A stretch of DNA of 64,000 bases from Clostridia bacterium (GTDB lineage: Bacteria > Bacillota > Clostridia > Lachnospirales > Lachnospiraceae). Of the stretch, positions 46,406 to 55,838 are shown piece by piece (the stretch's first letter is position 1; every line of letters begins with the position of its first letter). Position numbers and translations under genes: made by a program. Location of the stretch: positions 747,993-811,992 of the forward strand of contig CAJTAT010000001.1 in the NCBI GenBank assembly GCA_910574475.1, given 5' to 3'. A model generated the notes under the pieces. It worked only from the letters and a program-made list of their open reading frames with translations. It was not told where the DNA came from and ran no database searches.

Positions 46406-46954
46406 TTACTGTTCCATCTGTCTTCCTAAAAATCCGGCTGCGGAAAATGCAAGTTTTTGTTCCACTTCTCCCATCTTTGCCTTTGGATCTTTACTGAACA
46501 AAATGACTGCTCCGATGGCATCGCCTTCACAGAGAATGGGGCTAATGGTCTGGGCAAAACATTCCTCCATGTCTTCATCAATAATCTTCACATATTTTTT
46601 CTCGCCAACGATGGCCTGAATGTTCTCACGCTCCTGGATAGCGTCCTCAAGTTTTTTGCTGATAGACTTTCCCATATAATCTTTTTTTGCCCCTCCGGCT
46701 GCTGCAATGACTGCATCCCGATCAGCTACACAGACCATCAACCCTGTGGTCTGGGCCAAACTCTCTGCATATTGTTTTGCAAAAAGTCCCAATTCTCCTA
46801 TGGGAGAGTATTTTTTTAATATGATTTCACCTTCCCGGTCGGTAAATATTTCCAGTGGATCCCCTTCCCGGATTCGTAGTGTCCTTCTAATTTCTTTTGG
46901 AATGACCACCCTTCCCAGGTCGTCAATCCTTCTGACTATACCTGTAGCTTTCAT
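46406..46954 (-). CDS. spoVT: Stage V sporulation protein T (AbrB-like regulator with GAF domain)
   Basis: 182 aa. The N-terminal swapped-hairpin DNA-binding domain (MKATGIVRRIDDLGRVVIPK, then EIRRTLRIREGDPLEIF) is followed by a GAF-like domain (AIGAVILFSKDPKAKMGEVEQKLA). Both length and sequence match SpoVT, a forespore regulator active with sigma-G in spore formers. Its presence shows that the organism probably sporulates. Confidence 0.95.
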   Translation of the reverse strand: MKATGIVRRIDDLGRVVIPKEIRRTLRIREGDPLEIFTDREGEIILKKYSPIGELGLFAKQYAESLAQTTGLMVCVADRDAVIAAAGGAKKDYMGKSISKKLEDAIQERENIQAIVGEKKYVKIIDEDMEECFAQTISPILCEGDAIGAVILFSKDPKAKMGEVEQKLAFSAAGFLGRQMEQ

Positions 46955-47054
46955 AAAGCAACTCCTCCATTTACTGTACTAAAAGAATTCTTTGAGTAGT
47001 ATTTGTAAAAGAAGGAATTTTATACCTCATATTATTTGATTTTCTAAATAATGC

Positions 47055-47744
47055 CTATACCTTAAAGCGGTATCCCACTCCCCAGATAGTTTCAATATAT
47101 TGAGGCTTTGTAGAATTGAACTCAATTTTCTCCCGGATTTTCTTAATATGCACGGTGACTGTGGCAATGTCTCCAATAGAATCCATATCCCAGATTTTCT
47201 GGAACAATTCTTCTTTGGTAAATACGTGATTTGGATTCTCTGCCAGGAAGGTTAGAAGGTCAAATTCGCGTGACGTAAAGTTCTTCTCTTCTCCATTCAC
47301 CCAGACACGCCGGGCTGTCTTATCTATCTTAATACCTCGGATCTCAATCACGGTATTCTGCTTCACATTGCTGCTCACAAGACGCTCATAACGGTTCAGA
47401 TGAGCTTTCACTCGCGCCACTAATTCGCTGGGACTAAAGGGCTTTGTCATATAGTCATCCGCTCCAAGTCCAAGACCTCGAATCTTGTCAATATCGTCTT
47501 TTTTGGCAGAAACCATAATAATAGGCGTATTCTTTGTCTCCCGAATCTGACGGCAAATCTCAAACCCATCCACGCCAGGCAGCATCAAATCAAGAATCAC
47601 TAGCTGAAAGTCCTCGTTTAATACTCGATCCAGCCCTGTGTCGCCGTCTGTGGCAATCTCAACTTCAAATCCACTCAATTCCAGATAATCTTTTTCCAGA
47701 TCTGCGATAGCCTCGTCATCTTCTACGATCAATAATCTGCTCAT
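47055..47744 (-). CDS. OmpR-family response regulator
   Basis: 229 aa. Receiver: LLIVEDDEAIADLEKDYLEL, phospho-Asp in VILDLMLPGVDGFE, MVSAKK, DDYMTKPFSPSELVARV. Winged helix: NFTSREFDLLTFLAENPNHVFTKEELFQKIW ending ETIWGVGYRFKV. Its ATG overlaps the upstream kinase stop (ATGA), so the pair is translationally coupled with the kinase gene first, an order less common than RR-HK. Target genes unknown. Confidence 0.94.
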   Translation of the reverse strand: MSRLLIVEDDEAIADLEKDYLELSGFEVEIATDGDTGLDRVLNEDFQLVILDLMLPGVDGFEICRQIRETKNTPIIMVSAKKDDIDKIRGLGLGADDYMTKPFSPSELVARVKAHLNRYERLVSSNVKQNTVIEIRGIKIDKTARRVWVNGEEKNFTSREFDLLTFLAENPNHVFTKEELFQKIWDMDSIGDIATVTVHIKKIREKIEFNSTKPQYIETIWGVGYRFKV

Positions 47745-49231
47745 GTTGCCTGTACCTCCTGATATTTTCTAAGGACAAAGTACATCACTGTGCCCGTATG
47801 CTCCTTACTGGTAGCCCAAACCTTGCCTCCATGATCCTCCACAATTTTTTTGACAATGGACAAGCCAATGCCGCTACCTCCTTTTGAGGAATTGCGGGAT
47901 GTGTCCGTGCGATAAAACCGATCAAAAATCAATGGCAAATCTTTTGTAGCAATTCCTTTTCCATTGTCCTCAATCTCTATCTGAATAAAATCTCCCACAT
48001 CTTTCACACGGATATTAATGTAAGCTTTGGGCTTATCAATATATTTGACAGAATTGCTCACAATATTATTGATCACACGCTTAATCTGCTCTACATCTGC
48101 AATCACCTGAACATCTTCTTCTACATAATTAAAATATGCCAGTTCAATATTCTTATTCTCTAATTCTAAGGACAAATCCTCAACACAATCTGCAAAATAA
48201 GCGCTGACGTTAATTTTCTCAAATGTATAGGGAATACGATTGGTATCAATCTTAGAATAAAAGGTCAGCTCATTGATCAGCCGATCCATATCATTGGCTT
48301 TATTATAAATGGTGCGAATATATTTTTCTTGCTTCTCCGGGGTATCTGCCACACCATCCATCAGCCCTTCTACATAGCCCTTTACCGCCGTGATAGGGGT
48401 CTTTAAGTCGTGAGAAATATTACTGATCAGCTCTTTGTTTTGCCTGTCAGTCTCCACTTTTTCCTCTGCCGACTCCTTTAGGCGCCTGCGCATCTCCTCA
48501 AAATCTGTGCAAAGTTCGCCAATCTCATCATCTCCTGCCATCGGCATCTCAAAATCCAGATTTCCATCTGTAATCTTTTTCGTAGCCACTTGCAAATGGC
48601 GAATCGGCGTAACAATACTGGTATAAATCCAGGCAGTCAAAATCGTACTGGTAAAAACCAGGATCAGAATCAATGTAAAAACCATATTTAGCATCAAAGA
48701 ACGCACTTCTGGCAACATATTGCTCAAAGATGTGATGATGAACGCACTCCCCTCTGCCCCATCTGCAAAAGTAAGATTCAGTTGCTTCACCAGAGCCTGT
48801 ACCTCTCCACCCATAAAAATACCGATATCCTGGGAGGGATCATAGTCTTTATAATTGGGCAACTGAGAAAGCAGTGCATCCTGAACACCCTGTTTTCCAC
48901 AATAAATATAATCTTCTCCTTTGCGCACAATTAAAAAAGAAGACCGGGTCTCCAGCTCCAGATTCACAGAATCCAGATACTCTGTATTCTCAAAAGCTTT
49001 CACGTCCTCTTCTGCCTTTTGTTCCAAAGATAAATAGATATTTTTTGTAATCCTGCTCATCATACCTGTGGTATTGGACAAAACTTCATAGGTAAAATTA
49101 TCTATGCCATACAGCTTTTTGAGAGAATTTAGCTGATGCTGTCCAAAGCCGAAAATAGCCAATCCCGTAAACAGGACTGGTAGTAAAATGAGGATCAGGA
49201 ATGTGATGATTAATTTTGTCCTCAGCTTCAT
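47741..49231 (-). CDS. Sensor histidine kinase (HAMP, HisKA, HATPase)
   Basis: 496 aa. Membrane helix 1 (about 8-29), a 150-residue extracellular sensor region, helix 2 (LMLNMVFTLILILVFTSTIL), and a HAMP linker (IVTPIRHLQVATKKITDGNLDFEMP, shown in part). H-box LISNISHDLKTPITAVKGYV, N-box INNIVSNSVKY, G boxes EDNGKGI and GSGIGLSIVKKI. It has its own extended -10 promoter (49286-49314) and precedes the response regulator with an ATGA overlap. Confidence 0.94.
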   Translation of the reverse strand: MKLRTKLIITFLILILLPVLFTGLAIFGFGQHQLNSLKKLYGIDNFTYEVLSNTTGMMSRITKNIYLSLEQKAEEDVKAFENTEYLDSVNLELETRSSFLIVRKGEDYIYCGKQGVQDALLSQLPNYKDYDPSQDIGIFMGGEVQALVKQLNLTFADGAEGSAFIITSLSNMLPEVRSLMLNMVFTLILILVFTSTILTAWIYTSIVTPIRHLQVATKKITDGNLDFEMPMAGDDEIGELCTDFEEMRRRLKESAEEKVETDRQNKELISNISHDLKTPITAVKGYVEGLMDGVADTPEKQEKYIRTIYNKANDMDRLINELTFYSKIDTNRIPYTFEKINVSAYFADCVEDLSLELENKNIELAYFNYVEEDVQVIADVEQIKRVINNIVSNSVKYIDKPKAYINIRVKDVGDFIQIEIEDNGKGIATKDLPLIFDRFYRTDTSRNSSKGGSGIGLSIVKKIVEDHGGKVWATSKEHTGTVMYFVLRKYQEVQAT

Positions 49232-49285
49232 GATTTAGGCGGCTTTCTGTATTAGGTTTCAGTAAATTTCAGTAAGTATGAAACT

Positions 49286-49314
49286 ATTATAGCATAGAGT
49301 TTGTTTGGGTACAG
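49286..49314 (-). promoter_or_regulatory. Promoter of the histidine kinase-response regulator pair
   Basis: Minus strand CTGTAC (49309-49314), 17 bp, TATAAT (49286-49291) with an extended TGC just before, giving TGCTATAAT. Confidence 0.7.
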
Positions 49315-49372
49315 GAAAAGTATTCTAAAAAGTATTAATTTTTTCTAAATTTATTTCACAAGAACGGCCGCC

Positions 49373-49522
49373 AGCCACGAAGGGCATATCCCCAGCCGCA
49401 CCCGCTCTCGCTTCGTTCGAAACGCAACGGTACTAAATTCATACTGCGCCTTCCGGCTTGTATTCATTAAGTACCCGCGTTCCTCAAGAGTGCTATTGGG
49501 GATATGCCCATCGTATCTGGCT
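49373..49522 (-). repeat. Structured repeat element, copy A (inverted relative to copy B)
   Basis: About 150 bp in the 655-bp gene-free interval 49232-49886. A 13-bp perfect arm GGGCATATCCCCA (49382-49394) pairs with TGGGGATATGCCC (49497-49509), extended by AGCCA/TGGCT at the ends. In the sense shared with copy B (minus strand here) it carries GCC-GGAA-GGC and GC-GAGA-GC GNRA hairpins, AACGC/GCGTT and GGTACT/AGTACC stems. It aligns along its whole length with the reverse complement of copy B. No open reading frame. Family not recognised. Confidence 0.8.
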
Positions 49523-49657
49523 ACTGTATTGGTTATGTTAAATTTTGAAAACCATTTTTGTATTTTCTTGCGAACTACATACCCTCTCTTGACAAGGGAA
49601 CTAAGAACGTTGGAATATCAGTGTTATTCTTTGCACTTTTCTCTGTGAACATCTATC

Positions 49658-49862
49658 GGTGGGTTAAATTAAAACGTTAGACCAACAGCTGTGTCCGTGC
49701 ATCAATCCCCATTGGGACCCTTTGAAAACGCCGGCACTTAACGAATGGAAGCCGAAAGGCGTACCATGAGTTTAGTGTCCGTTGCGTTTGAAAGGAGCGA
49801 AAGCGAGTCCCAGAGGGGATGATGCACGGACGCGGCGTTCGTCTAACCTTAACCTAACCACC
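49658..49862 (+). repeat. Structured repeat element, copy B
   Basis: The basal stem GCTGTGTCCGTGCATC (49688-49703) pairs with GATGCACGGACGCGGC (49821-49836), including two G-U wobbles valid only for a plus-strand RNA. GTTAGAC (49676-49682) with GTCTAAC (49841-49847) and GGTTAA with TTAACC extend it outward. Inside are AACGC/GCGTT, CACT/AGTG, ATGG/CCAT and hairpins GCC-GAAA-GGC (49751-49760) and GC-GAAA-GC. It is the same element as copy A in opposite orientation, with paired differences. It ends 25 bp before the PfoR-like gene stop. Confidence 0.8.
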
Positions 49863-49886
49863 TATATAACATTTGCATAATGAAGA

Positions 49887-50951
49887 CTACAAATCCAGCT
49901 TCATATCCCCAAACTTAATCCACCCCTTCTTACGCATAAATTCCGAAACCCCCAACGTAACAATTGCAGGCAAAATAATCTGTATCAGTAAGATCTTGAT
50001 CAAGGTAAGTGTGGGCCCTTCCACGGGAGCCATCACCTGCCAAGTCATAATCTGTCCTACCAGGCCGGCTGTCCCCATTCCAGACCCTGTGGCATTGCTC
50101 TCCATATGTAAAACCATCGTCCCCACAGGCCCTAAAATCGCACTAGATACTATGGCCGGTATCCAAATCACAGGCTTTCGCACAATGTTGGGCACCTGAA
50201 GCATCGAAGTTCCAATTCCCTGGGCCAACAGACCACCCACTTTATTTTCCCGGTAGCTGGCCACTGCAAAGCCTACCATATTGCAACAGCACCCAACGGT
50301 AGCCGCACCTGCCGCAAGGCCGGAAAGGTTCAAAATAACCCCCAGTGCTGCGGAGCTGATAGGGAGCGTCAGTATCATGCCCATCAGAACAGACACGATG
50401 ATTCCCATCAGGAAAGGCTGCTGAATCGTTCCCCAGTTAATCAGGGCGCCCAGAGCCGTCATAAAGCTTGTGATAGGAGGTCCCAGAATCAGGCCTACTG
50501 CAGAGCCTGACAGAATCACCACCAGAGGAGTAACTAAAATATCTATCTTTGTTCTGCCTGATACCAAATGTCCCAGCTCAATTCCCACCAGAGCAGCAAT
50601 AAAAGCGCCGAGGGGCTCTCCCGGTCCTGCGAATACCATAGTACCTTCTACTAAAACAGTACCTGCCAGAATTTTGCTTGCAAAGCCTCCCACCATTCCG
50701 GCTGTGGCTGCAGAGAGAACTACTAGCGGGGACTCCTTAAACTTATAAGCTGTCCCAACGCCAATACCTGCGCTTGTCATTGCCGCTGCCATTTTTCCGA
50801 ATAAATATATAGTATCTCCAACCTGTCCTCCAATGAGCGTTCCTATCTGTTGAATGATGGTTCCCACAATCAATGTGGCGAACAATCCCAGGGCCATGCC
50901 GCTCAACCCGTCAATAAAAACGTGATTACATGCTTTCTTTAACTTTTCCAT
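49887..50951 (-). CDS. PfoR-like PTS IIC-type membrane protein (NiaR-linked)
   Basis: 354 aa, about nine membrane helices with many Gly residues (GMALGLFATLIVGTIIQQIG, AATAGMVGGFASKILAGTVL, CCCNMVGFAVASYRENK). It resembles the PTS_EIIC_2/PfoR family, proteins annotated as toxin regulators or sugar IIC components but with no proven substrate. It lies directly downstream of niaR, and a NiaR-type dyad (50987-51001) sits 36 bp before its ATG. This suggests a role in uptake of a niacin-related compound, which is inference only. The ATG at 50951 has GAAGAAGGAG upstream. Confidence 0.75.
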   Translation of the reverse strand: MEKLKKACNHVFIDGLSGMALGLFATLIVGTIIQQIGTLIGGQVGDTIYLFGKMAAAMTSAGIGVGTAYKFKESPLVVLSAATAGMVGGFASKILAGTVLVEGTMVFAGPGEPLGAFIAALVGIELGHLVSGRTKIDILVTPLVVILSGSAVGLILGPPITSFMTALGALINWGTIQQPFLMGIIVSVLMGMILTLPISSAALGVILNLSGLAAGAATVGCCCNMVGFAVASYRENKVGGLLAQGIGTSMLQVPNIVRKPVIWIPAIVSSAILGPVGTMVLHMESNATGSGMGTAGLVGQIMTWQVMAPVEGPTLTLIKILLIQIILPAIVTLGVSEFMRKKGWIKFGDMKLDL

Positions 50952-50986
50952 AACTTTTCTCCTTCTTCTGTCTTTTTATTTGTAAA

Positions 50987-51001
50987 GACATCTGTCTTGT
51001 C
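50987..51001. promoter_or_regulatory. Predicted NiaR operator before the PfoR-like gene
   Basis: GACATCTGTCTTGTC, 14 of 15 bases the same as the reverse complement of the pncB site at 39198-39212. It is located between niaR and the PfoR-like gene. Confidence 0.65.
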
Positions 51002-51023
51002 AGTCATGGACAGCTTATCACAC

Positions 51024-51566
51024 TCAGGGTTGGGGATCAAGTATTAAATATTTTTTTTCTAAAAGAGACTGTTCAATCTGTTCTATGGTTTTTTCATCCC
51101 TGGCTAAAATTGTATGGTAATGGATATTCTGAGTCAGCTCTTTTAAAGGCTTCACCTGGCTACTCAGCATTTTCTTGTAAAACTCTTCTGCATCCTGCCG
51201 GTTGGCAATGATCAAATCCACTGCAATCTGCCCATACAAGTCATGCTCGACTACCACATCCAGAATTCTTCCTCCCAAGTCTACAATTGTATAAAATTCA
51301 TCCAGTACCTGCTCGGTGGTGTGGCGCACACAAATTGTTTTTTTACATTTTTCTGATTCTGACTGGGGTTCAAACAATACATAACCCTTGTTGGTGGATA
51401 AAATATTTTTATTTGTCGCTCGTAGAAGGGCCACGTCCTGGACAATCACCTGTCTGCTGACTCCCAAAATTTTAGCAATCTCTGTTCCAGAAACAGGCTT
51501 GTTGCTTTTGGATAAAATCTGAATAATCTCTCCTCTTCTCTGATCGCCATCCAACACTCGCTGCAT
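51024..51566 (-). CDS. niaR: NiaR transcriptional repressor of NAD metabolism (HTH_11 plus 3H domain)
   Basis: 180 aa. The N-terminal winged helix (RRGEIIQILSKSNKPVSGTEIAKILGVSRQVIVQDVALLRA, shown in part) is followed by a 3H domain with conserved His residues (VRHTTEQVLDEFYTIVD, VVVEHDLYGQ, NIHYHTI) that bind a metal and nicotinate in this family. The ATG at 51566 is favoured over GTG at 51572 because AAGGAG is 7 bp upstream. It lies behind a membrane protein gene with almost no gap. Predicted operators are near pncB and the PfoR-like gene. Confidence 0.92.
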   Translation of the reverse strand: MQRVLDGDQRRGEIIQILSKSNKPVSGTEIAKILGVSRQVIVQDVALLRATNKNILSTNKGYVLFEPQSESEKCKKTICVRHTTEQVLDEFYTIVDLGGRILDVVVEHDLYGQIAVDLIIANRQDAEEFYKKMLSSQVKPLKELTQNIHYHTILARDEKTIEQIEQSLLEKKYLILDPQP

Positions 51567-51568
51567 CT

Positions 51569-53356
51569 TCACACTCCTTTCTCATATTTCTGTGCCCGTT
51601 CAGGGGACATCATCACTGTACCAGTTCCTTCGTAGACTAGTTCATATCCCCGTTCTTTGAACTGATTTGACAGTTCACATTCTAAAAATATATCTGCCCA
51701 GTGAGCCATATAAATCACATTTGGAAATTTATCAGGATGAAGTCCATAGTAGTCATAGATCTGAGTACTATTTTCATGCACTTGCCAGGTGGAATAATTT
51801 CCACAGCCTGCATCTACATACAGGTAAATCCAAGGCGCCACTCCAAATACCATCAGTTGATCCTCTTGTGTCAAGTGAAGCATGTCCAATTCTTCCAGAA
51901 CTTCCCCATACCAATTTGCTGTCTTTGGAGAAGTATAGACGCCTTTTAAAGGGCCACGTTCCATAGCCTGAGTCAAAGTCTCCATAGGAGAATCTCCCCA
52001 GGCATAAGTCATTCGCAGATAAAAAGTTCCTGCAAACTGGAAAAAAATCACAGAGCATATAAAGGCTACAAAACTGCTCTGTAAAAACTTTTTTTCTTTC
52101 CACAAGTTGGCCAATACAAATCGGGACTGCTTATCACTGATTCTCTCCCGAATCTCCTGGAGCCAACGCGTCACAAATAAAAGCCCTATACAGGAACATA
52201 GACTGTAGGCCACACTGATAGTAACAATCCCTGTATTGGTGGCAAACTGAACAATCAGGGTGAATAACATGGACGGCAGATACCACCAGTAAAACAGCCG
52301 TTTTTCTTTGTGTTCTGTCACAAAATACGCTTCCAGACACCAAAATGCCAGGGGTAGCATCTGATAATTCACTGTAATATGATCAAAGATAAATCCGTAA
52401 TAAATCAAGTATGGGAGAACGGCTAAAGAAGCCAATACCATATAGACAAGGCTGTGTTCAAAGCGCTTCCTGTCCAGTAAGGTAGCCGCATAGATCACGC
52501 CTAAAGCACAGAACATATATCGATAGTTCTTAAAGCAGAGATAAAAATACCTCTCTATCTTATACCAAACCCCTCCACCCTTGTGCTCCGAGTCTCCTAC
52601 AATATGGGGAATGTTTGCCAACATTTCAGAGAGGGTTCCTCTCTGAAATACAAAAAGTATAAAGAGCAATAGAATAATTCCTGCTCCCAGAGTCATCCAG
52701 AGAAAATTCTTAAACTGTAAGACGCCTTCCGTCTCCCTGCCCATGCGATGGTTTCGGACAGTTACTACAAGGCAAATGAGCCCGTATGCAAAATACATCA
52801 ATATGGCAAAAGGATTTGCCAGCACAATCACAGCCATCAAAATTCCGCACAAGAGGTATTCCGGTACTGAATGTTCCATTCGTGCAGAGAGCACTGCCAG
52901 CAATACAGTCAAAATGCCACATTCTATGGAATTATAAGACATGGCACAGATTCCAAAGGGCGCGTACAGAAGGAATAAAAAGACTGGACCATAGGAAGCA
53001 AATCCTCTCCTTTGAAGCCGCAGGTACAAAAATATGGTAAGCACAGCTTCAAATGCCAGGTAAAAAAACCGGCTGGCCATAACGATCCCCTCTGTATTAC
53101 CAAGGGCAATGCGGATCAAACAGTAAATGGGGTGAAGCAAAAAGGAGCATAGCTGCTGGGTAGGATTCCATTCATCAATCAGAATCTTTTCCCCCCGAAA
53201 TATTCTCTCAGAGGTCCCGATAAAGTACATTTCATCGGACGTGTTAAATCCATAAAAGCTGCGCCGTAACAATAAAATCTCTATCAAAAGAAATAGACCA
53301 ATAAAAATCAGATGTTGTGTCTTTTTTCGGTCTAATGCTCTCAAAAATCCTGCCAT
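51569..53356 (-). CDS. Polytopic membrane protein, GT-C glycosyltransferase-like
   Basis: 595 aa with about 11-13 membrane helices. The first extracellular loop after helix 1 carries FYGFNTSDEMYFIGTSERIFRGEKILIDEW (shown in part); the Asp-Glu pair is like the catalytic loop of GT-C enzymes that use polyprenyl-phosphate sugars (PMT/ArnT type). A soluble domain forms the last 110 residues (TAMERGPLKG to the end). It probably glycosylates a cell-envelope component; the acceptor is unknown. It is immediately upstream of niaR, but a functional link is not evident. Confidence 0.7.
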   Translation of the reverse strand: MAGFLRALDRKKTQHLIFIGLFLLIEILLLRRSFYGFNTSDEMYFIGTSERIFRGEKILIDEWNPTQQLCSFLLHPIYCLIRIALGNTEGIVMASRFFYLAFEAVLTIFLYLRLQRRGFASYGPVFLFLLYAPFGICAMSYNSIECGILTVLLAVLSARMEHSVPEYLLCGILMAVIVLANPFAILMYFAYGLICLVVTVRNHRMGRETEGVLQFKNFLWMTLGAGIILLLFILFVFQRGTLSEMLANIPHIVGDSEHKGGGVWYKIERYFYLCFKNYRYMFCALGVIYAATLLDRKRFEHSLVYMVLASLAVLPYLIYYGFIFDHITVNYQMLPLAFWCLEAYFVTEHKEKRLFYWWYLPSMLFTLIVQFATNTGIVTISVAYSLCSCIGLLFVTRWLQEIRERISDKQSRFVLANLWKEKKFLQSSFVAFICSVIFFQFAGTFYLRMTYAWGDSPMETLTQAMERGPLKGVYTSPKTANWYGEVLEELDMLHLTQEDQLMVFGVAPWIYLYVDAGCGNYSTWQVHENSTQIYDYYGLHPDKFPNVIYMAHWADIFLECELSNQFKERGYELVYEGTGTVMMSPERAQKYEKGV

Positions 53357-53381
53357 GAGTCTGCCATTCCTTCCTAATCAA

Positions 53382-53407
53382 AGGGACCCACTTTATAGTG
53401 TGTCCCT
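53382..53407 (-). terminator. Hairpin between the coiled-coil gene and the membrane protein gene
   Basis: AGGGAC-CACT pairs with AGTG-GTCCCT around TTAT. The T run after it on the minus strand is short (TTTGATT), so it is a possible terminator for the 82-aa gene. Confidence 0.5.
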
Positions 53408-53422
53408 CAGTGATCATTGCTT

Positions 53423-53671
53423 TTACTCATCTATCATCTTATCGACTCGTTCCTTCAAGGTAGACATCTGTCCTGTAATTCGCTCCAGCTCTTCCTGTAT
53501 TAAGCGAAGCTCACGCCTTCGGGCCTCTTTTGCATCCTGGAGCTTTTTTTCATAATGCATCTTCTGGTCTTCCCGAATCTGCCGTTTAACATTTTCCAGT
53601 CGTTCCCTCTCCTGCTTTTTCATCTGTTCTTTTAACCGATTCATCCCATCCTTATAAAATTGCTCCAGCAT
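53423..53671 (-). CDS. Small charged coiled-coil protein, unknown function
   Basis: 82 aa from the ATG at 53671, with GGAGGAGGGG upstream. Almost the whole length is predicted helical coiled coil rich in Lys, Arg, Glu and Gln (EQMKKQERERLENVKRQ, EARRRELRLIQEELERITGQ). No signal or membrane segment. Monocistronic-looking. No family recognised. Confidence 0.65.
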   Translation of the reverse strand: MLEQFYKDGMNRLKEQMKKQERERLENVKRQIREDQKMHYEKKLQDAKEARRRELRLIQEELERITGQMSTLKERVDKMIDE

Positions 53672-53774
53672 AACTATATCCCCTCCTCCATAGCATCTTA
53701 ACTGTCTTAATTCCATCCTACTATAAGTTCCCTATCTTTGTCAACTGCGCCCCTGCATCTGCGCTTGTATGAAA

Positions 53775-53806
53775 TCGAAAAGAGCCTGTGGAAATTCCAC
53801 AGACTC
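53775..53806 (-). terminator. Terminator after fucI
   Basis: GAGCCTGTGG (53782-53791) pairs with CCACAGACTC (53797-53806), one mismatch; TTTTCG follows on the minus strand. Confidence 0.65.
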
Positions 53807-53823
53807 TTTTTTCAGGTAAAAGC

Positions 53824-55626
53824 TTACCGAATTGTTTTATAGAGAGGTCCATAAGCCTTGCATGCTCTGTAATCCTGTCCTTCTTTGTCCATACCAAATG
53901 CATTCCAAGCTGCCGGACGGAAGATCTTCTCCTCCGGTATATTGTGCATACATACTGGAATTCTTAAGATAGAGCACAGAGTAATCAGGTCTGCTCCCAC
54001 ATGTCCATAGCTGATTGCCCCGTGATTTGCGCCCCAGTTGTTCATCACATCGTATGCGGTCTTGAAAGCGCCCTCTCCTGTGCATCTTGGTGCAAACCAA
54101 GTACATGGCCATGTATAGTCGGTTCTCTTCCAAAGCTTATCGCTCACTTCTTCTGGAAGCTTGAGTGTCCATCCCTCAGCAATCTGCAGAACTGGTCCAA
54201 GTCCCTTTACAAGATTCAGACGAATCATGGTTGCTGGCATCTCAGCATCTGTCACAAAGCGGGAAGAATATCCGCCGCCACGGAAATATCCATTGTCTGC
54301 TGCGTTCCAGGTAGTAGCCTTCAGGATTGCTTCCTGATCAGCCTCTGTCACATTCCACCATTCCTTCATACAGGGATTTCCATTCTCATCCTTTGCCTGC
54401 CCGCAAGCATCCAGACAAGCTGCACCAGAGTTAATCAGGTGAATAAATCCGTCTGCATCTTTTGCCTTGCCTTCAATATCATAGCCAGTCGCTCTCTTAA
54501 CCGCGTCGCCGCTCCAATATGTACGTACATCAGCAAAAATCTGGGCACGGTTGGTTAAAAGCTTTAAGAACAGCATGCCTAGACCATTCAATGTATCATT
54601 CTCTGTAGCCAGAATGTACGGCTCTCTTGCTCCGTTCCAGTCAAAGGAAGTATTCAGCATAGCCTCCGGGAAGTCACAGTTGGGATAAAAATCTGTCCAC
54701 TGTCTCTGCCCCTGGAATCCTGCTGCGATGGCATTATGTCCGATAGCTTCCTCAGAGAACTTACGATCCAGCTTGTCGCTGCCGCTCATCAGATCTTTGA
54801 TGATAACCATCATCTTTACTACAAATTCCCAGTCAGCATCCTTCTGCTCTCTTGTCTTCTGAATCTCTTCTGGGTTCTTATCAAATCCTTCTATACATTT
54901 CTCTCTCGTCCACTTAAGGGCTTTCTGGAACTCTTCTTCATCATAGATGCCTTCTGTCATGCGGCGGATAATCTCTACCTCATCCACAGACTCTACACGC
55001 ATGCCAAGATATTCCTCAATAAATTCTGGGCTAATGATAGAGCCGCCAATTCCCATACAGATGGAACCAATCTGAAGATAGGATTTTCCTCTCATAGTAG
55101 CTGCTGCCACTGCGGCACGTCCAAAACGAAGCAATTTCTCTTTTACATCTTCTGGGATATTAGTGTCGTCAGCTTCCTGCACATCATGACCATAAATACC
55201 AAATGCCGGAAGTCCCTTCTGAGCGTGAGTAGCCAGTACAGATGCCAGATATACTGCGCCTGGTCTCTCAGTTCCATTAAAGCCCCATACGCCCTTAATG
55301 GTCATAGGATCCATATCCATAGTCTCTGCGCCATAGCACCAGCAGGGAGTTACAGTCAAAGTAATATCTACGCCTGCTTTTTTGAACTTATCTGCGCATG
55401 CTGCTGTCTCGCCTACGCGTCCAATAGTAGTATCTGCAATGACTACCTTTACCGGCTCACCATTGGAATAGCGAAGATTTTCCTCAAACAGCTTTGCTGC
55501 AGCTCTTGCCATACCCATAGTCTGCTCTTCCAAAGAACCTCTAACATCCAAAACTCCTCTACGGCCATCAATGGTCGGCCGGATACCAATCACTGGATAA
55601 TCGCCAACTAATCTGCTCTTTGCCAC
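53824..55626 (-). CDS. fucI: L-fucose isomerase
   Basis: 600 aa, near the 591 aa of the E. coli enzyme, which converts L-fucose (and D-arabinose) to the ketose. Typical segments are [69 protein letters not shown] and the C-terminal [23 protein letters not shown] start at 55626 lies 8 bp after GGAGGG; the TTG at 55632 is too close to that site. Divergent from an AraC regulator. No fuculokinase or aldolase is in the window, so the rest of the pathway is elsewhere. Confidence 0.95.
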   Translation of the reverse strand: MAKSRLVGDYPVIGIRPTIDGRRGVLDVRGSLEEQTMGMARAAAKLFEENLRYSNGEPVKVVIADTTIGRVGETAACADKFKKAGVDITLTVTPCWCYGAETMDMDPMTIKGVWGFNGTERPGAVYLASVLATHAQKGLPAFGIYGHDVQEADDTNIPEDVKEKLLRFGRAAVAAATMRGKSYLQIGSICMGIGGSIISPEFIEEYLGMRVESVDEVEIIRRMTEGIYDEEEFQKALKWTREKCIEGFDKNPEEIQKTREQKDADWEFVVKMMVIIKDLMSGSDKLDRKFSEEAIGHNAIAAGFQGQRQWTDFYPNCDFPEAMLNTSFDWNGAREPYILATENDTLNGLGMLFLKLLTNRAQIFADVRTYWSGDAVKRATGYDIEGKAKDADGFIHLINSGAACLDACGQAKDENGNPCMKEWWNVTEADQEAILKATTWNAADNGYFRGGGYSSRFVTDAEMPATMIRLNLVKGLGPVLQIAEGWTLKLPEEVSDKLWKRTDYTWPCTWFAPRCTGEGAFKTAYDVMNNWGANHGAISYGHVGADLITLCSILRIPVCMHNIPEEKIFRPAAWNAFGMDKEGQDYRACKAYGPLYKTIR

Positions 55627-55739
55627 TTTCAATACCCTCCATACTTATTTTTTATAAAACCAGATTGGACAAATCTGATTTCGATGTCTTTATTATAAAT
55701 GATTCAACAGAAAATTGCACGTAAATTTCTGTTCTTATA

Positions 55740-55768
55740 TGGACATTTTTTGTACTAATTGTTATAAT
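55740..55768 (+). promoter_or_regulatory. Predicted promoter of the fucI-linked AraC regulator
   Basis: TGGACA (55740-55745), 17 bp, TATAAT (55763-55768). A minus-strand TATAAT (55692-55697) probably belongs to fucI. AGATT/AATCT dyads near 55660-55676 could be regulator sites. Confidence 0.55.
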
Positions 55769-55838
55769 TTCCTTATAAATCTATCAGTTTTTTATCAAAT
55801 ACAGCAAAAGCAAGGACAGAAAGGAATACAATATAGTA

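Noticed and set aside
49523..49657. Transposase remnant between the two structured repeats
   Set aside because: The spacer has no reading frame and no recognisable transposase or IS end.
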